NCBI RefSeq assembly: GCF_000019965.1
Contig: NC_010571.1
Coordinates: 5,403,001-5,467,000 of the forward strand
Origin: Opitutus terrae PB90-1
GTDB taxonomy: Bacteria; Verrucomicrobiota; Verrucomicrobiia; Opitutales; Opitutaceae
DNA length: 64,000 nucleotides
Direction of reading: 5' to 3'
Position numbers and translations under genes: made by a program. The notes beneath the pieces were generated by a model. That model saw only the letters and a program-made list of their open reading frames with translations. It was not told the origin of the DNA and did not search any database. Every line of letters begins with the position of its first letter. Positions within the stretch are counted from its first letter, which is position 1. This document shows, in pieces, positions 26,382 to 34,161 of the stretch.

Positions 26382-27170
26382 ATGCGCACCAGCATTCTTC
26401 TTTCCCTCGTGATCGTTCTCGGCGCCGCGACCGGCCAGGTCCTGTTGCGCGCCCGCGCCATGCGCTTGGACGCCGAACTCGCATTGGCGCGTTCTGACCA
26501 ACGCGAACACTCACGTTTGGCGGCCGAGCGGAATCGGCTTCGCGCCGCGCAACTCCCGCCCGCCCGCTATAACGAACTCCAACGCCTGCTGGCGGAACAT
26601 ACGCAGCTGAGCGGCGAGATCGCCGCCCGGAAGCAGCCCGCGCTACCCGCCCCGCTGTCCCCAGGCGAATGGACGCCGTGCAGCGCCTGGGCCAACCGTG
26701 GCCGGGCCACTCCGCACGCAGCGGTGGAGACCGCGTTGTGGGCGGCCGCGGGCGGCGACCTCGCGACATTCGAAGCCACGCTCGAACTCGATGAATCCGC
26801 CCGCGCGCCAGCCCAGGATCTTCTGGCGCGATTGCCCGCTTCGGTCCGCAGCACCTATCCCACGCCCGAAGCCCTCGTCGCCAGCGTCACGATGAAGAAC
26901 ATCCCGCTGGCCGAGGCTCAGATCGTGTGGTCTCACGAACCGGACAGCGATCGAGCGGCCATCGGCGTGTTGCTCCACCATCCCGAAGGTGCGCAGGCCA
27001 AGCCGGATCCGAACGTCTCGGGCAGCAGCCCACCACCCGCCCTGGCCGACAATCCTCGGCTGAGCCTGGCGACGCTCATGCTGCACCGCTCCGCCTCCGG
27101 CTGGCGATTGGTTGTCCCTGCGAGCGCAATCGAACGCATGGCGCGCGAGTTGACCGCTCCGCCTCCCTAG
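26382..27170 (+). CDS. Membrane-anchored coiled-coil protein, partner of the sigma factor
   Basis: 262 residues, 10 bases after the sigma factor gene, surely co-transcribed. There is an N-terminal membrane anchor (MRTSILLSLVIVLGAATGQVLL), then a coiled coil (about 25-75, LRARAMRLDAELALARSDQRE, NELQRLLAEHTQLSGEIAAR). A globular region with a TPHAAVETALWAAAGGDLATFEATLELDE motif follows from about 110, and a final strand-rich part (LATLMLHRSASGWRLVVPAS). I do not recognise a named family. Position and anchoring suggest it works with the membrane sigma factor, perhaps as its periplasmic sensor. Confidence 0.7.
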   Translation: MRTSILLSLVIVLGAATGQVLLRARAMRLDAELALARSDQREHSRLAAERNRLRAAQLPPARYNELQRLLAEHTQLSGEIAARKQPALPAPLSPGEWTPCSAWANRGRATPHAAVETALWAAAGGDLATFEATLELDESARAPAQDLLARLPASVRSTYPTPEALVASVTMKNIPLAEAQIVWSHEPDSDRAAIGVLLHHPEGAQAKPDPNVSGSSPPPALADNPRLSLATLMLHRSASGWRLVVPASAIERMARELTAPPP

Positions 27171-27268
27171 TTCGACGGCCGCGTCGCCCGCCCCGGCGAT
27201 GCGCCCGACCGGCCCGAAATCTCTCGCTTGCCCGGGCCGGACCGGTTGCTCAGCGTCTCGGCTTGGAC

Positions 27269-29377
27269 ATGGCATTTCCCAACCCTCCCCCGATGCTCGC
27301 GGCCCGCGATCTTCGCGCCGTAGAACTCGAGTCCCCTTCCTCTGAAACCCTGCTGCAAATCTACGCCTGGATGCAGCTCGCGCGCACCGGCGACAACCGC
27401 ATCCTCGATCTCTTCCGCCAGGGCTTGATCAAGGGCACCGTCACCGGCGGCCAGGGCAACGAGGGTCTGATCGTCCCGCTCGCGCTGCTGGCCGACAAGG
27501 CGATCGACGTCACCTGTTTCACGCACCGCGATCTCGGCGGACACCTGATCTGGAGCGGACACCTCTGCCAGCATCTCAACCAATACTTCGCCAACGCCGG
27601 CAGTCCGACCAAGGCTCGCGAGGGGAACGTGCACCGCGGCGATCCGAAGAACCGCTCGCTGCCGATGATCAGCCACCTCGGCGCGATGCTCGGCCCGGTG
27701 CTCGGGATGACCGATTCGCAACGCCGGCGCGGTCATCGCGCGGTCGGTTTCGCGTTTTTCGGCGACGGCTCCTCCAGCACCGGCGACGTCCACGAATCGC
27801 TCAACCTCGCCTCGCTGCTGAACCTCCCGATCCTGTTCGTGATCGAGAACAACTGCTACGCCTACTCGACGCCCATGTCGGAGCAGTTCTGCGAGGGCAC
27901 CGCTCTTTGGCGACGCGCCGCGGGCTACGGGATTGAAGGTCTCGCGCTCGACGCAACCACGGACGTGGCCGCCACGGCCCGCACGCTCGCCGCTGCGATC
28001 GAAAAGGTTCGCTCCACCTCGCGACCGATGCTCATCGAGGCCCAGACGCTGCGGCTCCGCGGTCACGCGGCCTACGACACGTGCGACTACCTGAAGCCCG
28101 GCGAAAGCGAGGGCTTCTTTGCGCGCGATCCGCTGCCAAAATTCCGTCAGCAGCTCGCCGCCGCCGGCCACGGCGCGCGGCTCGACGCCATCGACGCGGA
28201 ACTGTCTGCTTTCATCGAAGCGTGCATCAAGGTTTCGCTCGCCGTCGAGCGGCCTGCGGTTGATGTCGCCGCCCTGCAGGCCGACGTGTTCGCTCCTGGC
28301 GCCGCTCCGCTGCCGTGGAAACCGGCCGTGCCGCCGCTGCCGACGCTGCACGTCATCGCGCCTTCCGCGCCCTCGCAGCCGCCCGTGGCGCACGTCGAGT
28401 CCGGCACCACGCTCACGTTCGCCCAAGCCATCACCGCCGCGCTGCGGAAAATTCTCGCCGAGCAGCCCGATGCGTTCGTGCTCGGCCAGGACATCGGTAC
28501 CTACGGCGGTGCGTTCAAGGTCACGGAAGGCTTGCTCAAGGAATTCGGCCGCAGCCGCGTGTTCAACACGCCGCTCGCGGAGAGCGCGTGCACCGGCTAC
28601 GCGGTCGGGATGGCGCTGAACGGCCATCGGCCAGTCGAGGAATTTCAGTTCGCCGACTTCGCCACCGAGGCGATCACGCAGATCACGCTCAACGCTGCCA
28701 CGCTGCATTTCCGTTCCGGCGCCGCCTGCCCGCTCGTGCTGCGGCTGCCCTGCGGCGGCGGCGTGACCCTCGGCTCGTTCCACTCGCAGGAGCTCGAGTC
28801 GTTCCTCCTCGCGATGCCCGGACTCAAGGCGCTCTACCCAAGCAATCCGCAGGACGCCTTCGACGCGATGCTCGCGGCCTACGAGGATCCCAATCCCGTG
28901 CTGTTCTTCGAGCACAAGGGCCTCTACCGCCGGCTCAAGCAAGCGGTCGTCTGGAACCCCAACTACCGCGATGTCTGGCAGCCGAAACAGCTCCGCACCG
29001 GCGACTACGCCACGGTCGTGAGCTACGGCGAGATGGTGCACCTCGCGACCGAGGTGTGCGATTACCTCGCCGCGGAATACGAGCACACGCTCGATCTGTT
29101 CGATCTGCGCTGTCTCTCGCCGTTGCGGCTCGATGCGATCCACGCCTCCGTCGCGCGCACCGGCCGGCTGGTCGTGCTGCACGAGGGCCGGCGGACGCAC
29201 GGCTTCGGCGCTGAGCTCGTCGCCCGGCTCACCGAGCAAAACTTCGCCACGCTCAAAGCCGCCCCGCTCCGGATCGGCTCGCTCGATATCCCGGTGCCGT
29301 TCGCGCCGGAACTCGAACAGCGCTTCCGCCCAACGCTCGACTCGGTCATTGAGCAGGTGACCGCCTGGATGGGGTGA
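27269..29377 (+). CDS. Fused alpha/beta 2-oxoacid dehydrogenase E1 (branched-chain/acetoin type)
   Basis: 702 residues combining E1-alpha (about 1-345) and E1-beta (about 370-702) in one chain. The alpha part has the TPP motif FGDGSSSTGDVHESLNLASLLNLPILFVIENN and RGHAAYDTCDYL. The beta part has VLGQDIGTYGGAFKVTEGL, NTPLAESACTGYAVGMALNG, HSQELESFLL and a C-terminal transketolase-like domain (LVVLHEGRRTHGFGAELVARL). ATG 27269 is chosen; the upstream opening overlaps the preceding gene in another frame. No E2 gene is adjacent, so it must pair with an E2 elsewhere. Substrate is probably branched-chain 2-oxoacids, but not certain. Confidence 0.88.
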   Translation: MAFPNPPPMLAARDLRAVELESPSSETLLQIYAWMQLARTGDNRILDLFRQGLIKGTVTGGQGNEGLIVPLALLADKAIDVTCFTHRDLGGHLIWSGHLCQHLNQYFANAGSPTKAREGNVHRGDPKNRSLPMISHLGAMLGPVLGMTDSQRRRGHRAVGFAFFGDGSSSTGDVHESLNLASLLNLPILFVIENNCYAYSTPMSEQFCEGTALWRRAAGYGIEGLALDATTDVAATARTLAAAIEKVRSTSRPMLIEAQTLRLRGHAAYDTCDYLKPGESEGFFARDPLPKFRQQLAAAGHGARLDAIDAELSAFIEACIKVSLAVERPAVDVAALQADVFAPGAAPLPWKPAVPPLPTLHVIAPSAPSQPPVAHVESGTTLTFAQAITAALRKILAEQPDAFVLGQDIGTYGGAFKVTEGLLKEFGRSRVFNTPLAESACTGYAVGMALNGHRPVEEFQFADFATEAITQITLNAATLHFRSGAACPLVLRLPCGGGVTLGSFHSQELESFLLAMPGLKALYPSNPQDAFDAMLAAYEDPNPVLFFEHKGLYRRLKQAVVWNPNYRDVWQPKQLRTGDYATVVSYGEMVHLATEVCDYLAAEYEHTLDLFDLRCLSPLRLDAIHASVARTGRLVVLHEGRRTHGFGAELVARLTEQNFATLKAAPLRIGSLDIPVPFAPELEQRFRPTLDSVIEQVTAWMG

Positions 29378-29379
29378 GA

Positions 29380-29490
29380 AATTTTGGATTTTGGATTTTC
29401 GAATCTAGATTTCCGGCCCAATCCATTCCCAGCCCCATCGCGCATGGCCCAATCGAAAATCAAAATTCGGAAATCGAAAATTCCCCGCGC
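29380..29490. repeat. AT-rich inverted repeat, GATTTTCGATTTT type, overlapping kdsC start
   Basis: The left arm TTTTGGATTTTGGATTTTCG (about 29384-29403) faces AATCGAAAATCAAAATTCGG and AAATCGAAAATTCC (about 29451-29487). It is a strikingly AT-rich island in GC-rich DNA. The right arm is translated as SKIKIRKSKIP in kdsC. A second copy lies between ureA and ureB (46389-46528). Confidence 0.75.
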
Positions 29491-29965
29491 CGCTTGGCGC
29501 GCCGTCCGCCTTTTCGCCATGGACGTCGACGGCGTGCTGACCGATGGCACGGTGCAGATCTCGTCCGACGGCAGTGAGGCGAAATCGTTTTCGATCCTCG
29601 ATGGCATGGGCCTGCGCCGGCTCGACCAGGCCGGCGTGCTCACCGCGTGGATCAGCGGTCGCGCCTCGGCCGCCACGTCGGTGCGCGCGGCCGAGTTGAA
29701 AATCCCGCACGTCGTCCAGGGCCGCACCGACAAGCTCCGGGCGCTGCAGGAACTCGCCGCGAAGCTCGGCCTGCAACCGGGCCAATGCGTCTACATGGGC
29801 GATGATCACATCGACGCTCCCGCCATGAGCTGGGCCGGCATCGGCGTCAGCGTGCCCGCCGCGATGCCCGCCGCGCTGACCGCGGCCGACTACGTCACAA
29901 CGCGTCCCGCCGGCCTGGGCGCCGTGCGTGAAGTGTGCGAGTTGATCCTCACCGCGCGCCGATGA
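29444..29965 (+). CDS. kdsC: 3-deoxy-D-manno-octulosonate 8-phosphate phosphatase
   Basis: Removes phosphate from Kdo-8-P to make Kdo for the LPS inner core. A 173-residue capless HAD protein: FAMDVDGVLTDGTVQIS (Asp nucleophile), SILDGMGLRRL, TAWISGRASAATSVRAAEL, GRTDKLRAL and YMGDDHIDAPAM, all in the KdsC order. The first 14 residues (MAQSKIKIRKSKIP) are encoded by an AT-rich repeat arm, so this N-terminus is atypical. A start further in is possible but no ATG precedes the HAD motif. The stop overlaps the next start (ATGA). Confidence 0.9.
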   Translation: MAQSKIKIRKSKIPRAAWRAVRLFAMDVDGVLTDGTVQISSDGSEAKSFSILDGMGLRRLDQAGVLTAWISGRASAATSVRAAELKIPHVVQGRTDKLRALQELAAKLGLQPGQCVYMGDDHIDAPAMSWAGIGVSVPAAMPAALTAADYVTTRPAGLGAVREVCELILTARR

Positions 29966-30474
29966 AACGGTTTGCCATCAACCGTGCGGATCCCGGTAGC
30001 CGGGGGCGCCGACCCCGGTCCGGCCTCACCGAGGCCGGCTACATAAGAAAGCTGGTTGGAATCATCGCGCTCGGCGTTTTCGCGCTTCTGGCGCTGCCGG
30101 CCTTCGCCCAGATCAACGCCCCCGCGAAAAACTGGGCGCTGCCGCTCTTCACGCCGGAAGGTTACCGCTCAGTCACCGCGCGCGGCAGCGAAGCGCGCGC
30201 GCTCAGCGAGCGGCAATTCGAGGTCGCCGATCTCAACCTCACCTTCTTCAGCGGCGACGCCACGACTCGCGTCGACGCGGTGATTCTCAGCCCGCTCGCC
30301 GCCTTCCAGCCGGACGAACAGATCGCGCACGGCGAAAAACGCGTCCGCTACATCCGCGACGACGTCGAAGCCGCCGGCATCCGCTGGACCTATTGGCATG
30401 CCGACAAAAAGATCTCGTTGGACGGCGACGTTCGCGTAGTCTTCCGCGCCGAAATCAAAGACCTGCTCCGATGA
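29962..30474 (+). CDS. lptC: LptC-like periplasmic LPS-export protein
   Basis: A 170-residue protein translationally coupled to kdsC and lptA by ATGA overlaps. A membrane anchor (KLVGIIALGVFALLALPAFA) spans residues 30-49. A small beta-rich domain follows (LSERQFEVADLNLTFFSGDATTRVDAVILSPLA), consistent with the OstA/LptC beta-jellyroll. Sequence similarity to proteobacterial LptC is weak; the call rests on operon position between kdsC and lptA and on architecture. Residues 12-28 come from a palindromic element that lengthens the cytoplasmic n-region before the anchor. Confidence 0.65.
   Translation: MKRFAINRADPGSRGRRPRSGLTEAGYIRKLVGIIALGVFALLALPAFAQINAPAKNWALPLFTPEGYRSVTARGSEARALSERQFEVADLNLTFFSGDATTRVDAVILSPLAAFQPDEQIAHGEKRVRYIRDDVEAAGIRWTYWHADKKISLDGDVRVVFRAEIKDLLR
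29995..30043. repeat. Palindromic element A, copy 6 (inside lptC-like gene, other frame)
   Basis: 49 bp: GGTAGCCGGGGGCGCCGACC to GAGGCCGGCTACA. Here it is read in a different frame from the other coding copies and gives GSRGRRPRSGLTEAGYI, a basic stretch. The central CGCCGA (not CGCTGA) keeps this frame free of a stop codon. Confidence 0.85.
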
Positions 30475-31031
30475 GACCCCGCTTCCTCCTCCTGCTCCTC
30501 TGCCTCGCGACCGCGGGCCCCTTGGCCCGCGCGGCGCTCGAGCCGCAGGAAACCACGCTCACCTGCGACCACATGGACATGTGGAGCGAGGGCGAGGAAA
30601 CCAAGGCCATCTGCACGGGCAAGGTCACCGTCACCGGCACCAACCTCCGTATCCTCTGCGACCGGCTCGAACTGACCGCCTCGCGCTTGACCGGCGGCGA
30701 CAAAGCGTCCGTGCCGACGCTGGAAAAATTCCGCTACCTGCTCGCCACCGGCAACGTTTCCATCACGCAAGGTTCGCGCACCGCCACCTGCGGCCGTGCG
30801 GAGGTCCTGCCACGCGAGGAAAAGCTGATCCTCACCGACCAGCCTGTGGTGATCGACCGCGCCACCAACTTCGTCAGCGCCGGTGAGAAGATCACGATGC
30901 TCCGTGGCCAGGAACGCGTCGAGGTGGAGAAGCCGCGGCTCACCGGCCCGCCCATTCGGGATCTCGGTTTCGATCGCAACAGCACGCCGCCCGCCACCGG
31001 CCACGAGCCGGCGCCCACGCCCAAGCCATGA
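30471..31031 (+). CDS. lptA: LptA/OstA-family LPS-transport protein
   Basis: Periplasmic bridge protein that carries LPS between the inner-membrane LptBFGC complex and outer-membrane LptD. 186 residues: signal peptide (MRPRFLLLLLCLATAGPLARA), then an OstA domain of repeated short strands (DHMDMWSEGEETKAICTGKVTVTGTNLRILCDRLELT; LATGNVSITQGSRTATCGRAEVLP; ITMLRGQERVEVEKP). The Pro-rich tail is variable. Start ATG 30471 overlaps the lptC stop and its own stop overlaps the lptB start. Confidence 0.85.
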   Translation: MRPRFLLLLLCLATAGPLARAALEPQETTLTCDHMDMWSEGEETKAICTGKVTVTGTNLRILCDRLELTASRLTGGDKASVPTLEKFRYLLATGNVSITQGSRTATCGRAEVLPREEKLILTDQPVVIDRATNFVSAGEKITMLRGQERVEVEKPRLTGPPIRDLGFDRNSTPPATGHEPAPTPKP

Positions 31032-31807
31032 GCGATTCTCCTGCTGCCGTCACCGCAGCCGCGCCCGCGCCCTCTGCCTTCAGCGGATCCGAGATCCGCA
31101 CCGAGGCGCTCGTCAAGGTCTACGGCGAGCGCCGGGTCGTGGACGGCGTGAACATGCGCTTCTGCGGCGGCGAGGTCGTCGGCCTGCTCGGTCCCAACGG
31201 TGCCGGCAAGACCACGACCTTCTACATGATCGTCGGGCTCATCGCCGCGACCGATGGCCGCGTCTGTCTCGACGGCGCCGACCTCACCAAAATGCGGATG
31301 CACCAGCGCGCCCGCCACGGGATCGGCTATCTGCCGCAGGAGCCTTCTGTTTTTCGCAAGCTCACCGTCGAGCAAAACATCCTGGCGATCCTCGAATCGA
31401 TCGGCGTGCCGCGACGCGAGCGCGCTGCGCGCGTCAAGGCCCACATCGAGGAGCTCCACCTCACGCACGTCGCGAAACAGAAAGCCTACACGCTCTCCGG
31501 CGGCGAGCGGCGCCGCCTCGAAATCGCCCGCGCCCTCGTGACGCGCCCGAAATTCCTGCTGATGGACGAGCCGTTCGCCGCGATCGATCCCATCTCCGTC
31601 GCCGAGGTCCAGCGCATCGTGCTGCAGCTGAAATCGCGCGGCATCGGCATCGTCATCACCGACCACAACGTCCGCGAGACGCTGCGTGTCGTCGATCGTG
31701 CCTACCTGATCCACAAGGGCCGCGTGCTCGCCGAGGGCACCGGCGAGTTCCTGATCCAGGACGAACAGGCGCGGAAATTCTACCTCGGCGAGGATTTCGA
31801 TCTGTGA
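31028..31807 (+). CDS. lptB: LPS export ABC transporter ATPase
   Basis: Energises LPS extraction from the inner membrane with LptF/LptG, which are not in this window. 259 residues. Walker A is GPNGAGKTTTFYMIVGL, signature LSGGERRRLEIARAL, Walker B FLLMDEPFAAIDPISV, plus the LptB-typical VFRKLTVEQNILAILE and ITDHNVRETL. An extra N-terminal tail of about 23 residues (SDSPAAVTAAAPAPSAFSG) precedes the usual start; an internal start is possible. The ATGA overlap with lptA favours 31028. Confidence 0.95.
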   Translation: MSDSPAAVTAAAPAPSAFSGSEIRTEALVKVYGERRVVDGVNMRFCGGEVVGLLGPNGAGKTTTFYMIVGLIAATDGRVCLDGADLTKMRMHQRARHGIGYLPQEPSVFRKLTVEQNILAILESIGVPRRERAARVKAHIEELHLTHVAKQKAYTLSGGERRRLEIARALVTRPKFLLMDEPFAAIDPISVAEVQRIVLQLKSRGIGIVITDHNVRETLRVVDRAYLIHKGRVLAEGTGEFLIQDEQARKFYLGEDFDL

Positions 31808-31811
31808 GCAC

Positions 31812-31922
31812 GTGCGTTGAGAGTTGAGGGCTGCGAGTTGGGAGACAGCATCTCTTTCACGGTCGCCGTTCTCACTGGCTCGGTTTCGCCCCTCTCAACT
31901 CTCAGCCCTCAACTCTCAACCG
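31812..31922. repeat. CTCAACTCTCAA inverted repeat between lptB and hprK
   Basis: GTTGAGAGTTGAGGGCTGCG (31815-31834) is mirrored by CTCTCAACTCTCAGCCCTCA then ACTCTCAACC (31894-31922), separated by about 55 bases. It is the same class as 46827-46971 and 57018-57112. Confidence 0.75.
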
Positions 31923-31931
31923 TTCCGGCCC

Positions 31932-32951
31932 ATGCAAAAAGCGATCCACGGCATCACCGTCGCCCACTTCTTCGATACCTACCGCACGAAGCTGAAGATG
32001 GAGCTCATCACGGGCGAAGCCGGGCTGCACCGGCTCATCCGCGAGGGCAGCATCAACCGTCCGTCGCTGGCGCTCACCGGTTTCTTCCGCTACTTCGCGA
32101 ACAAGCGCATCCAGGTGCTCGGCGCGGCCGAGATGACCTTCCTGCGCACGCTGACGCCGGAGAAGCAGATCGAGATTTTCCGCGGGATGGTGAAGCAGCA
32201 CATCCCCTGCATCATCCTCACGCGCAATTTCCATCCGTTTCCCACCATGCTGAAGGTGGCGACGGAGATGAAACTTCCGCTGATCCGCACGCCGATGATC
32301 ACGATGAACTTCGTGAACCTGGCGACGCTGTGCATCGACAACGAGTTCGCGCCCGGCTGCACCGAGCACGCCACCACGCTCGATGTGCGCGGCATCGGCG
32401 TGATGCTGCGCGGCAGCAGCGGCGTCGGCAAAAGCGAATGCGCGCTCGCGCTGATCGAACGCGGACACTCGCTCGTCGCGGACGATCTCACCGTCATCAA
32501 GCTGCTCGACGAGCGCGAGCTCATCGCCTCGTCGCGACCGCTCAACCGCGGCTACATGGAGTGTCGCGGCATCGGCATCATCAACATCGCCGAAATGTTC
32601 GGCGTGAAATCCATCCGGCTCGACAAGCGCATCGACCTCGTGATCTCGCTGCAGGAGTGGACGCCGGCGGCGGTCGAGGAGCGCACCGGGCTGGAGGAAA
32701 ATTATTACGAAATCCTCGGCCAGCGCGTGCCGCACATCGAGCTCTTCGTCCGCCCCGGCCGCGACATGGCACGGCTGGTCGAAGTCGCCGCGCTCACGCA
32801 GGCGCTGAAGAAAATGGGCCACGATCCCGCGAAGGATTTCAACGACCGGCTGATCGCGTTCATGGCCACCGAGCGCAACTACGAATCGACCATGATCCGA
32901 CCCGTCGCGGCGAAAAAACGCGCCGAGTCCAAGCCCGAGTCCGACGCCTGA
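31932..32951 (+). CDS. hprK: HPr kinase/phosphorylase
   Basis: Phosphorylates or dephosphorylates the Ser of HPr-type proteins and links carbon supply to regulation. 339 residues. An N-terminal receiver-like domain spans about 1-135 (IHGITVAHFFDTYRTKLKMELITGEAGLHRLI). The catalytic domain has the P-loop RGSSGVGKSECALALIERGH (about 155-175) followed by LVADDL, and the HprK signature MECRGIGIINIAEMFGV. ATG 31932 gives the normal start; the longer opening reads through the repeat. Placement after lptB parallels gene order in Gram-negatives that have hprK near the lpt genes. Confidence 0.93.
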   Translation: MQKAIHGITVAHFFDTYRTKLKMELITGEAGLHRLIREGSINRPSLALTGFFRYFANKRIQVLGAAEMTFLRTLTPEKQIEIFRGMVKQHIPCIILTRNFHPFPTMLKVATEMKLPLIRTPMITMNFVNLATLCIDNEFAPGCTEHATTLDVRGIGVMLRGSSGVGKSECALALIERGHSLVADDLTVIKLLDERELIASSRPLNRGYMECRGIGIINIAEMFGVKSIRLDKRIDLVISLQEWTPAAVEERTGLEENYYEILGQRVPHIELFVRPGRDMARLVEVAALTQALKKMGHDPAKDFNDRLIAFMATERNYESTMIRPVAAKKRAESKPESDA

Positions 32952-32961
32952 GCAGCGGACG

Positions 32962-33024
32962 TGGCACGGGCGTCCCGCCCGTGTCGCCCATCTCCCCACC
33001 TCACGGGCGAGACGCCCGTGCCAC
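32962..33024. repeat. Near-perfect 22-bp inverted repeat between hprK and rph
   Basis: TGGCACGGGCGTCCCGCCCG (from 32962) is complemented by CGGGCGAGACGCCCGTGCCA (to 33024) with one mismatch and a loop of about 20 bases. Each arm also has its own small CACGGGCG/CGCCCGTG hairpin. It can fold into a strong cruciform. Confidence 0.85.
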
Positions 33025-33086
33025 CGCCGGACTATCGCGCGATTTTCGGGATGGCCCTCGCCCGTGTCGCCGCTACGGTCGGCCCC

Positions 33087-33833
33087 ATGCCTTCCCCGCG
33101 CTCCGACGGTCGCCATCCCGATCAGCTTCGCCCCATCACGTTCGAAGCGAACATCGCGCCCTACGCCACCGGCTCGGTGCTGGTGTCCTTCGGCTCCACG
33201 CGCGTGATCTGCGCCGCAATGATCGAGCCCAAGGTCCCGCTGTGGATGCGTCAGCAGGGCGTCCGGGGCGGCTGGCTCACCGCCGAGTATTCGATGCTCC
33301 CGTACTCGACCCTCGACCGCAAACCGCGCGACATCAGCAAGGGCAAGCTCGACGGGCGCACCGTCGAAATCCAGCGGCTCATCGGTCGTTCGCTGCGCGC
33401 CGTGGTCGATCTGATGAAGCTCGGCGAAAACACGCTGTGGATCGACTGCGACGTGCTGCAGGCCGACGGCGGCACGCGCACCGCTTCCATCACCGGCGCC
33501 TACCTCGCCACCCGGCTCGCGGTCCAGCGGCTCGTCGACGCCGGCAAGCTCGCGGAAAATCCCGTGCTCGATTCCGTCGCCGCCGTTTCTGCCGGGGTCT
33601 GCGGCGGACAGGAGCTGCTCGATTTGAACTACGTCGAGGACAAGGACGCGGAGGTCGACGCTAACATCGTGATGACCGGCCGCGGTCAGTTTGTGGAGAT
33701 GCAGAGCTCGGGCGAGGAAGCGACGTTCACCCACGAGCAGCTGCTCAGCCTCACTGCGCTCGCCCAAAAAGGCCTGAAGGAAATCGCCGCGCTGCAGACC
33801 GCGTTCCTGACCAAGTGCCTGCTCGCGCGGTAG
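33087..33833 (+). CDS. rph: Ribonuclease PH
   Basis: Phosphorolytic 3'-5' exonuclease that trims tRNA 3' ends. 248 residues: RSDGRHPDQLRPITFE, GSVLVSFGSTRVICAAMIE, GWLTAEYSMLPYSTLDRKPRDISKGKLDGRTVEIQRLIGRSLRAVVD, and IDCDVLQADGGTRTASITGAYLA, all family signatures. ATG 33087 (MPSPRSDGR) matches the normal start; the upstream opening reads through the inverted repeat. The length is typical. Confidence 0.95.
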   Translation: MPSPRSDGRHPDQLRPITFEANIAPYATGSVLVSFGSTRVICAAMIEPKVPLWMRQQGVRGGWLTAEYSMLPYSTLDRKPRDISKGKLDGRTVEIQRLIGRSLRAVVDLMKLGENTLWIDCDVLQADGGTRTASITGAYLATRLAVQRLVDAGKLAENPVLDSVAAVSAGVCGGQELLDLNYVEDKDAEVDANIVMTGRGQFVEMQSSGEEATFTHEQLLSLTALAQKGLKEIAALQTAFLTKCLLAR

Positions 33834-33893
33834 CCCGCGGTCGCGCACTCTGCGGCGCCTCACGCTGGCCCGGGACCTGCTGAAACTCGGCGC

Positions 33894-34130
33894 ATGCACT
33901 CATCCCTGCGCCCGTTCGTCGGCGGCGTGCTCCTCGCCGCGCTGCCTGCCCTCGCCCACGCTCATCCCGGCCACGACGATCCCGAGATCACCTGGGATTT
34001 CTCGCATCTCGTCGCACACCCGCTCGCCACGATCGGCTGCCTGTTGGTCATCGCCGGCGGGATTTGGCTGGCTTGGCATTTCGCCCGCCGTTCCGCCAAG
34101 CCTCCGCGGCCGCGGACCGATTCGCGCTAG
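33894..34130 (+). CDS. Mini HupE/UreJ-like membrane protein
   Basis: A 78-residue protein: signal-like helix MHSSLRPFVGGVLLAALPALAHA, then HPGHDDPEITWDFSHLVAHP, then one membrane helix LATIGCLLVIAGGIWLAWHF and a basic tail. The AHAHPGH start and HLVAHP before a helix resemble the beginning of HupE/UreJ nickel-permease-like proteins, which are about 190 residues long. Adjacency to the urease accessory genes, though convergent, fits a metal-related role. This is a suggestion, not an established family hit. Confidence 0.55.
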   Translation: MHSSLRPFVGGVLLAALPALAHAHPGHDDPEITWDFSHLVAHPLATIGCLLVIAGGIWLAWHFARRSAKPPRPRTDSR

Positions 34131-34161
34131 GGCGGATTCCGCTGAACTGTAGCCGCCGAAA

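Noticed and set aside
27167-29239. Long minus-strand frame opposite the E1 gene
   Set aside because: Shadow of a real gene; GC-driven lack of stops.
31902-33899. Long minus-strand frame across hprK and rph (665 codons)
   Set aside because: Both plus-strand genes are unmistakable; the antisense product is low in hydrophobic order and matches nothing.
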